From positions 1-64,000 of the forward strand of contig CANBFE010000008.1 in the NCBI GenBank assembly GCA_947367855.1: DNA of 64,000 nucleotides, read 5' to 3'. Shown here one piece after another: positions 27,401-31,947 of the stretch. This DNA is from an uncultured Lachnospiraceae bacterium (lineage in GTDB: Bacteria; Bacillota; Clostridia; Lachnospirales; Lachnospiraceae). A model generated the notes under the pieces. That model was not told the DNA's origin. It did no database searches and worked only from the letters and a program-made list of their open reading frames with translations. Made by a program: the position numbers and the translations under genes. Each line of letters begins with the position of its first letter. The stretch's first letter is position 1.

Positions 27401-27757
27401 CGCATAACAGCTGTCGGTATGTGCATGCCCCTCCTGCTCCTCCAAACCGCAGACCACTGTTCCGTCCTCTGCGCAACAGTCCGGAGTATGAACATGGCCT
27501 TCCCCTTCCGGCATGGCACAGATCAAAATCTGCTCTCCAATGCCTCCTGCATACTCCTCCATTCCGCAGACAAGGGCTGTTTCATAGCAGCTCTCGGTAT
27601 GCTCATGATCATTTACCCTGCTCCCCTGCCCTTCATCTGCCCCCTCGGCACTGGCATGGTAGGCGGAACTGCCGGAAAATGCCATACAGGCCACAAGCAG
27701 TATGCTGACAATACGCTGCACATTCTTTCTGTATTTCCTATATCCATGGAGTTTCAT
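21431..27757 (-). CDS. giant LPSTG adhesin / pilus tip protein with Cys-His clusters
   Basis: This protein is about 2,108 residues from ATG 27757, which follows GGGAGG; an upstream ATG at 27778 overlaps the preceding stop. The signal peptide (about 1-37) is followed by an unusual region to about residue 560. There, eight HxHTxxC-like and eight CGxEE-like motifs alternate with three helical repeats of about 75 residues. The middle (about 590-1800) is large beta-rich domains. After it come an SdrD/Cna-B-like domain (LEGLAWMDYDRDGVQGAGEDEPRIDGVQVELLK), a SpaA-type domain (LLPGDYTITEVEAPQGYTL), then LPSTGG, a membrane helix and RRKRN. It is most likely the tip adhesin of the pilus. The ligand is unknown. 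Confidence 0.85.
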   Translation of the reverse strand: MKLHGYRKYRKNVQRIVSILLVACMAFSGSSAYHASAEGADEGQGSRVNDHEHTESCYETALVCGMEEYAGGIGEQILICAMPEGEGHVHTPDCCAEDGTVVCGLEEQEGHAHTDSCYAMEEVQESHAHTESCHDHILICGREENAAEEEADIQQPGDADQETAPAENGESSSQETGTENSGEAAVGEGNAEAGAHQEVTEADSAQGEETADEESLQNAQRIDTVNQLIAAVPDRAEMERLLSENAGNRENWYQCLGELGSQMREACRAWMALDAQQRAQTEGMEELLGLMMLCREMENSFLERPVYCGKESHLHRNAAGCYNGDGILNCEKEEHIHDDSCFRIPGVTEEEQAAVEKANILLADLPAAEEIRKELETYEEGQAAYAECLSDTEERCKEARSAYDAVAENVRIHIAGGEKLTEMETLLADLTAEMPDTEPDADSEEQTSCGKAEHTHTEDCLDRDGNSICETEEHSHTGECFLTEEERAQIAAVKELIAVLPSEEEIMQRMAEMEGTEDEDAWAVYMIALTGQITEACEAYEALRPELRQYVEGAAYLILLSGILEGVTLETNEAAVMGEDEAYVNSIIVTSMTTGTAPFDAEEGRGNDTTADDKIVRTFDSVTYNFSVNMKSWDIKQTFREARVKLEFVLPRTEGEAVFDQSAMTWMDTAEGYAPKLTTETRIIDGKETECQVLTCYKRLLPAEGSLSVVPGDFGENLTIYVRSMHNGETFAPIISAAMEGGTWEGGCENEEHKDENGQPVMEKKSVTPELVTVTAAPRYNVKLDSESSYRGVFDFQGDEEWMNKYESIAANTNIATPIPGRLMKLGVTLQLYNAENPAKGLKGIELPKGPISFDLDVSSVYTPTATSEQGTTIDTTQDYTPLLWSYGENREIQYGKSNTDGRVLYERNGCLELAPYFEHNEDREGSDCWDSGTWKAVQEGSTIRITVEDYEINLDHMPTKNLPGGADLYGKNIGCFSTGGIWLLQPFNKKESETDVNGPEYDVVKDHGAGAFATTAEVKNLKGTTESDEPFQEGTDGFQQAVSTDDREVRTLELNLPGAMQNRVRYAGDHDRWWLGSGVDDIYDGNDYATVGDELYLVGGFSYDSKKNDGNQLYLGTNLLRFYGSAIELTGEGASNLVDGASLDGKNGQKEGDQSKGSMAQWWEPDPVKSNIRIYYAVKADGTDWADDWEMQHTHEAELQFYDSLESIPAEKVCVGILTCFIGPGPLPETDTDSGSYYYYHKAKVRENKDLAGKSFALVSTSRVWTREMFEQAGKALSDICLGTEQEANILDWIMEANMLEDSHYKSANIDGSVWYTREEYKEDGSGALGKHNSEWEHWGDTLLIIGYRTSITKHLMQKVANGEEKKNFNLDAGQRVADFMLQPRTYYEKQGQYNHTAPITIVDTLPRNMTYKPGTAYFGGQYQQTSTDGGTKGNIVTDTAQGAAFPEPVLTEPQVVNNEDGTQTLTWVIPDVKIGEPMAPIYYSVDIGNADPAKDVPVGTTDLKNTVYITAPEDLRDPLKTAEKHSEAGIAVNRGSASSFGKYTKQKVVEEDGEIDYVIYFNNNADTPAELTVMDTMPASGINGSEFTGTYAFAEWKLDITKCDMNKLKIYYTFEEEYKNKTTREVDKAEIEGTKEGSSGKWIETMIYEDGTIQIPEPQEGKENHPTAWAVTGTLDSAKSVYIDLKIKLDPGPSAPDRDKSNYFVNLLSKGDTTTITENPTVRRTLEGLAWMDYDRDGVQGAGEDEPRIDGVQVELLKLKEGVDAEGNPWNPEKDASYENVCFPDTDDPIVVRTGYQISVRAGSAKDAVLYKPQVSGNTNGEAGHYKFLDLPAGTFAVRFTDESGNPKISKLNPTRSNVGTDDTKDSDGIPAYGDDGKLRETVIFNLPMPTAEEMSVSLYESKYHDSGFYPDTLMAVQKVDDEDKRLAGAVFTVQNAQGETLTFTCREGEGYYLKGYEKRGTSDGTADLQETTRLTADENGKLNIRNLLPGDYTITEVEAPQGYTLLGEPVAFALKMNGMNSYIELRGHSADSSMVSLETAEGNPVQEGVPAVCLKIKNNAMYRLPSTGGPGTGAYAAAGALLMTISAAYVFLLRRKRNSETMQQF

Positions 27758-27774
27758 CTGTTTCGCCCTCCCTT

Positions 27775-28152
27775 TCATTCCGCAAGAATTTCGTCAATCA
27801 GTTGGATCAGTTCCAAAACGCTTCTGAACACCGCTTCCCGGTCCTCATCCTGCCAGACCAGCTTTCCCTGCCAGGTGTAGTGCTCCCTGAACAGAACCTG
27901 TATCCGGAAGACCGCTTTACGGTCTCCAACCTCTTCCCCTGCTACCAACGGCAGCGGACTGCCCGGGCAGTTCTCCATGTCAAGCAGTGCATCCAACATC
28001 AAAATCAGCTGTGCCAGGCTCTGGATCCTGACTGTTTTCCCTTCCAGTCTTGGATGCTGCAGATAAGCATCCATGATCCCGCTGCGGTAAGACGTTACGG
28101 TAATAAACGCCTCCCGGCTTTGGCAGGGGAGCATTTTCCCACATAACATCAT
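27775..28152 (-). CDS. small unknown protein in the pilus operon
   Basis: This protein is about 125 residues from ATG 28152 (GAGAGGTGG upstream); an earlier GTG exists at 28161. The sequence has no signal peptide or membrane segment, so it appears cytoplasmic. A central region RIQSLAQLILMLDALLDME and the C-terminal FRSVLELIQLIDEILAE predict amphipathic helices around a short beta part (VFRIQVLFREHYTWQGKLVW). I do not recognise the family. It lies between the BTAD regulator and the adhesin, overlapping the longer adhesin reading frame. A chaperone or regulatory partner is possible. Confidence 0.65.
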   Translation of the reverse strand: MMLCGKMLPCQSREAFITVTSYRSGIMDAYLQHPRLEGKTVRIQSLAQLILMLDALLDMENCPGSPLPLVAGEEVGDRKAVFRIQVLFREHYTWQGKLVWQDEDREAVFRSVLELIQLIDEILAE

Positions 28153-28292
28153 ATCCGCCACCTCTCTTACGTTTCTGTTTATACTTTATCAGCCTGCTGT
28201 TTACAGGCCGTTTATTTTCCCTGTAATCAAGGCACAAATTTCCACTTTTCCATCCTGCGCCCCAAATCCTTTGGAGGCTGTCCCCCCGGACC

Positions 28293-29495
28293 TTATCCCG
28301 TCTCATTTTCCCGGTTGCCTTTCCTCCGCCGCAAATCCGCCACCTGAAAGGAAAGCTGTGCGCCGGAATGACGGTATGTCCTGTGAAAGGCACAGTCAAT
28401 GCGTCCAAATACCAGACGGGCATTCTCCTCATCTGCGCCTGTGAGCATAACCACATAGGAGCCTGCCTCCAGTCTGGCAATGGGATCCCCTGTCCGAAGC
28501 TTCTCCAGCAGAATCCTTTCCAGTCTCCGGCTGTCCGTGGTGGGCACGGCGCCGCTGTCCAGGCTGATCACCATCAGGGAGGAAGGCTGCCCGGAACGTT
28601 CCATATGCCGTCTCTCCAGGGCGACAATGCTCTGAAAGACACCGAAGGTGCAGAAAAAAGCCTGGGAATGCTCCTCCATCTCGCAGACAAGACTCAAAAC
28701 ATCCCTTTCTTCCGTGTTGTTTTTCAGAAGGCCTTCCGCCAGAAGGTAGATCTGTTCAATGCGCTCCGTGGGCGGCATCTCATATTCCTCTAGCATTTTC
28801 TCCCGAAAGGTCTGATATCTTTCCACCGCCTGCCCTGGCTGCCCCAGGGCGATAAGTGCCTGCATATGGTAGACTGTGAAATCCTCCTGTCCAAAATCCA
28901 CCCCATAGGCCTGACTGCAGACTGAAATGATCTCCATCCACTGTTCTTTTTTATATAATACAGGAAGCACCGCCCTGCAGGCATCCAGATAAAGTGTACG
29001 GTAATACTGCCGCAGCGTCCTGGCCCACTCCGAATCATTTCCTGCCAGAAAATCCCCTTTATACAGTTCGATGGCCCGGCCAAGCTGCCTGCAATATGCC
29101 TCCTCCGGCAGTCCCCTGGCCTTCAGGCATAATTCTTCAAATCTTTCAACGTCTATTTTAAAACAGATATCCGATCCCCATCTGTAGCAGCTCTGCAGCG
29201 TGACCAACAGCTTATTCCCTTCCGGATACAGCTCCTTCAGCAGGTTCCGGGTCTTAAACAGCATGTTCCGCAGCAGGCTGGCCGGATCGCTGCTGTCCGC
29301 CCAAAACTGCCCGATCAGTTCCTCCGAGGAAATATTCCGCCCGTGGTTTACAATAAAATACTGCAGAAAAGACAGCACCTTTCTCCCCGTTTTTTCCATA
29401 AGCGCACTGTTTGCCGCCTTTTCTTCCTCCGTGTGTCCGCAGGAAAACCCTCCCAACAGACTAAAATACAAAACTTTCCCTTCTTCCCTTTCCAT
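28293..29495 (-). CDS. BTAD-type transcriptional regulator with degenerate GGDEF-like tail
   Basis: This protein is about 400 residues from ATG 29495. The N-terminus (about 5-95) is an OmpR/SARP-like winged helix (TGRKVLSFLQYFIVNHGRNISSEELIGQFW). It is followed by a bacterial transcriptional activator (TPR-like) domain (about 115-250: VERFEELCLKARG ... QALIALGQPGQAVERYQTFREKM). The C-terminal ~120 residues (FGVFQSIVALERRHMERSG ... DPIARLEAGSYVVMLTGA) resemble a diguanylate cyclase fold without a GG(D/E)EF motif, so it is probably a sensor or remnant. As the cytoplasmic regulator at the head of the fibre operon it is the likely activator. What it senses is unknown. Confidence 0.82.
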   Translation of the reverse strand: MEREEGKVLYFSLLGGFSCGHTEEEKAANSALMEKTGRKVLSFLQYFIVNHGRNISSEELIGQFWADSSDPASLLRNMLFKTRNLLKELYPEGNKLLVTLQSCYRWGSDICFKIDVERFEELCLKARGLPEEAYCRQLGRAIELYKGDFLAGNDSEWARTLRQYYRTLYLDACRAVLPVLYKKEQWMEIISVCSQAYGVDFGQEDFTVYHMQALIALGQPGQAVERYQTFREKMLEEYEMPPTERIEQIYLLAEGLLKNNTEERDVLSLVCEMEEHSQAFFCTFGVFQSIVALERRHMERSGQPSSLMVISLDSGAVPTTDSRRLERILLEKLRTGDPIARLEAGSYVVMLTGADEENARLVFGRIDCAFHRTYRHSGAQLSFQVADLRRRKGNRENETG

Positions 29496-29540
29496 TTGCC
29501 AAACCCCCGCAGCCGAGCGAAGCAAAGCCTGCGCCCGCTT

Positions 29541-30401
29541 TCAGCTTTCCTTCCGGACTCCTCCTTCCTTTGAATCATCCTCAGCGCTGCCTGTGCCTCC
29601 CACTCTTTCCAGAAATTCGTCATAGATCTCTTCCCCGGTCCGACGGGCCTTCACGGCATCTTTCAACTCCCTGAAAGACCCCAGATATTTTGTCTTTCCC
29701 TGAAAGGTAATCTGTGCCACCCAGCGCTTCCTTCTCCTGTCATAGTAGACTCCATTGTATCCGCTGGTATTGGACTTGATCAGACGTCCGCCTTTCACTG
29801 CCTGAAGCATGGTGACGGAAGTTCCCTCCATCAGTTTCAGATTGTCCCTGTAGGTCATGGCCTGCAGACAGCCGCAGCTCCTGGTCTTGCCGCTCTGCAG
29901 CAGCGTCTGTCCCACTATGGTCTCCTTTCCGCAGTCGCAGACACATCTCCATCTGTGCATACCGGCCTTCTTGCCGGCATAAGCAGTTACCGTCAGTCTG
30001 CCGAAACGCCTTCCCTCGAATTCCTTCCGCGGAGGATGGCTCATACAGCCGCAGCTTTTCCGGTTTCCATTTGTCAGCTCTCCCAAGTCTGCCAGAATCT
30101 CAGTGCCGCAGTCGCAGCGGCACCTCCACATGACGCTGCCCTTCCTGCCCCGCTCTTCAGTGGAAGCCAGGGCGGTCAGCATGCCGAAGCGCTGCCCCGT
30201 CACGTCCCGCTGTCCAGGCCCTGTGACCGTGACACAGCCGCAATCCCTCAGGCTCTGCCGCTGCAGGGTTCTTGTGTCCGCCAGAATCGCTCCGCCGCAG
30301 TCGCAGCGGCATTTCCACACCATATAGCCTGCCCTGCGCTGCCTGGTCGGTTCCTCCACAGTTAGTTTTCCAATTCTGCTTCCTATCCCGATCTTGTGCA
30401 A
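29541..30401 (-). CDS. triple zinc-ribbon AP2-domain DNA-binding protein
   Basis: This 286-residue protein starts at a TTG preceded by AAGGGG. It has three copies of a cysteine module CxCxCG-x(17-18)-CGC (residues 31-56, 94-119, 153-178), each preceded by a short RFGxLT-like strand. An AP2/ERF-like DNA-binding domain follows (about 213-254: SGYNGVYYDRRRKRWVAQI). Such proteins are mostly known from phages and integrative elements of Firmicutes. It is the first gene left of the recombinase cassette and 46 nt upstream of the BTAD regulator, on the same strand. A role as regulator or recombination accessory factor is inferred. Confidence 0.8.
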   Translation of the reverse strand: MHKIGIGSRIGKLTVEEPTRQRRAGYMVWKCRCDCGGAILADTRTLQRQSLRDCGCVTVTGPGQRDVTGQRFGMLTALASTEERGRKGSVMWRCRCDCGTEILADLGELTNGNRKSCGCMSHPPRKEFEGRRFGRLTVTAYAGKKAGMHRWRCVCDCGKETIVGQTLLQSGKTRSCGCLQAMTYRDNLKLMEGTSVTMLQAVKGGRLIKSNTSGYNGVYYDRRRKRWVAQITFQGKTKYLGSFRELKDAVKARRTGEEIYDEFLERVGGTGSAEDDSKEGGVRKES

Positions 30402-30480
30402 GCTACCCCTTCTTTCCTGTTTTTAGATTCACAGTCTGTCCGTATCCGCAGATTTTCCGTTCTGCGTCTGCAGGCCGCAG

Positions 30481-30511
30481 AATGACGCAAAAGACCGTAC
30501 TCTGCGACATT
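30481..30511 (+). repeat. left recombination-type site, inverted copy
   Basis: A 12-7-12 structure: arm AATGACGCAAAA (30481-30492), centre GACCGTA (30493-30499), arm CTCTGCGACATT (30500-30511). It matches the reverse complement of 31887-31917 at 28 of 31 positions. The centre and inner arm are identical and all three differences are in the outer arm. This is the size and layout of a tyrosine-recombinase core site. On the minus strand it could form an imperfect hairpin without a U-tract. Confidence 0.8.
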
Positions 30512-30573
30512 GCTGCTGTCCGGGGTTTTCAGGCTCTTTTTTATTAAATTGAAGCGAAGGGATATTAATTTCT

Positions 30574-30612
30574 GACTGCCGGGGCGACTGCTTTTCCGAC
30601 TGCCAGGCAGTC
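30574..30612. repeat. 12-bp-period GACTGC iterons
   Basis: Three direct copies of GACTGC(C/T) begin at 30574, 30586 and 30598, exactly 12 bp apart. An inverted copy GGCAGTC follows at 30606-30612, making the palindrome GACTGCCAGGCAGTC at 30598-30612. They lie just inside the left site and before the recombinase stop. They could be arm-type or accessory protein sites; this is inference. Confidence 0.6.
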
Positions 30613-30633
30613 AGCCTCAGACGCAGGTAAAAT

Positions 30634-31779
30634 TCAGATGGTGATAACGGTTTTCAGGCGCTCCATGTTTTCCCGTTTCAGGGCAAGATTGGGATGGACA
30701 TACTGATTCATGGTAATGCCGATACTGGAGTGTCCCAACAGCTCGCTCAGGGTCTTTACATCAAACCCAACCTCTATGCACCGGGTGGCAAATGTATGCC
30801 GCAGGGTGTGAAAATGAGCCTCACCGATCTGACATTCCTGAAGATATTTTTTCAGCCGCCGCTGGAGCTTTCTGGGATCCATGCACTTATCCGTACCCGT
30901 AAGGACAAAGGCTTCCGATGCCCCCGGGGCGAACCGGCTGCAAAGGGCCGCAATATCCGGCATAAGCGGAATCAGGCGAAGGGAGCTGCCGCTTTTTGGC
31001 GTTCCCATCACCAGAACGGTTCTGGCATCCTTCTTTCCGCCGGGGGCCTCCGGCTGTTCCGGCTGGCCAATCCCCCTTGGCAGCCGTTGGACAGTGTGGG
31101 CCACATAAATCGTCTCATCTTCCGATGAAATATCGCACCATCTCAGGGCACATAGTTCCCCAATCCGCATTCCGGTGCGAAGAGCCAGGTAGACGCCGAA
31201 TTTTTCCAGATCCATCTCCCTTGCCAGAACCCGCAGCAGAGCCTTTTCCTCCTTTGCATCCAGTGTTTTTACCATCTTTCTATAGTCTTTTGGATATGTG
31301 ATCTCCAGTCCCCGGCGGAGTTCCCCGGAATCTTTTTCTATATAGGAAAAAATGGAACGAAGCAGCGCCAGAATTCCGCGCACGGTTTTGGGAGACAGCT
31401 TTTTTTCATGGAGAAGCGCCCTGGTAAAAGCATCCACCTCATCCTGGTTAATGTCTCCGGGACCTTTGCCTGCGAAAAAGGGTTTGATATGATTCTCAAT
31501 GTCCCCATGATATTTTGCCAGGCTTGAGGGCTTCAGCCTGGTGCTGCCAGCCCGCAGCCAGTTGTCGCAGAAAACGGCAAGTTTCCTGCCGCCGTCCTGC
31601 CCCGGAGCTTCCGGGAAATGCAGCCTGTTCCTGGCAATGTCGGCCTTGCTCTTTGCCTCCTCGTACGTCTTTCCATAGCAGTAGCCATAGAGCGGCCTTC
31701 CGTCTGCCTTTCTTCCTTTTATATAACGGGCCTCATAGCGCCCGTCCTTTCTGCGGAATACATTTTCTCCTCTTGCCAT
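30634..31779 (-). CDS. tyrosine recombinase / site-specific integrase
   Basis: This protein is about 381 residues from ATG 31779 (AGGAGG ten bases upstream; a GTG at 31785 is too close). It has an N-terminal arm-binding-like domain (about 5-45), a core-binding SAM-like domain (about 70-150) and a catalytic domain. The catalytic residues are visible: Arg in RTGMRIGELCALRW, HTLRH, LGHSS and the Tyr nucleophile in MNQYVHP. Length is typical of integrases of integrative elements. It has no element cargo beside it. Instead it is bracketed by two inverted 31-bp sites, which suggests an invertase acting on its own cassette. Confidence 0.92.
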   Translation of the reverse strand: MARGENVFRRKDGRYEARYIKGRKADGRPLYGYCYGKTYEEAKSKADIARNRLHFPEAPGQDGGRKLAVFCDNWLRAGSTRLKPSSLAKYHGDIENHIKPFFAGKGPGDINQDEVDAFTRALLHEKKLSPKTVRGILALLRSIFSYIEKDSGELRRGLEITYPKDYRKMVKTLDAKEEKALLRVLAREMDLEKFGVYLALRTGMRIGELCALRWCDISSEDETIYVAHTVQRLPRGIGQPEQPEAPGGKKDARTVLVMGTPKSGSSLRLIPLMPDIAALCSRFAPGASEAFVLTGTDKCMDPRKLQRRLKKYLQECQIGEAHFHTLRHTFATRCIEVGFDVKTLSELLGHSSIGITMNQYVHPNLALKRENMERLKTVITI

Positions 31780-31831
31780 AATCACGGCACCTCCTCTTTT
31801 GGTATAACTATTAGTTTACTGTTTGTTGGGG

Positions 31832-31860
31832 TTGCAAAGGAAGGGATATTTGAGTATAAT
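31832..31860 (+). promoter_or_regulatory. outward-facing promoter inside the putative invertible segment
   Basis: The plus strand reads TTGCAA (31832-31837), a 17-nt spacer, then a perfect TATAAT (31855-31860). It points rightward, across the right site into the antisense 3' end of tex, where no gene lies on that strand. After inversion it would read leftward from about position 30531 toward the AP2 gene. Confidence 0.7.
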
Positions 31861-31886
31861 GGATTCAGACAGATACGTAAAATGAA

Positions 31887-31917
31887 AATGTCGCAGAGTA
31901 CGGTCCTCTGCGACATT
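31887..31917 (-). repeat. right recombination-type site, also a perfect hairpin
   Basis: A 12-7-12 inverted repeat: AATGTCGCAGAG (31887-31898), TACGGTC (31899-31905), CTCTGCGACATT (31906-31917), with perfectly complementary arms. Its reverse complement matches the site at 30481-30511. On the plus strand it is followed by GTTTTTTCC and on the minus strand by TTCATTTT. It could therefore also act as a bidirectional intrinsic terminator for tex and for the outward promoter. Confidence 0.8.
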
Positions 31918-31947
31918 GTTTTTTCCATAATATGATTTTCCATGGGA

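Noticed and set aside
30556..31850. 11-bp direct repeat GAAGGGATATT at 30556-30566 and 31840-31850
   Set aside because: Direct orientation and unequal distance to the two core sites do not fit symmetrical accessory sites; it may be chance in AT-rich DNA.
31887..31917. Reading the right 31-bp site only as a tex transcription terminator
   Set aside because: It may indeed terminate, but that does not explain a second copy 1.4 kb away in inverted orientation sharing the asymmetric 7-bp centre, with a recombinase between them.
30481..31917. attL/attR of an integrated element
   Set aside because: Integration leaves direct repeats; these two sites are inverted, and no cargo other than the recombinase lies between them.
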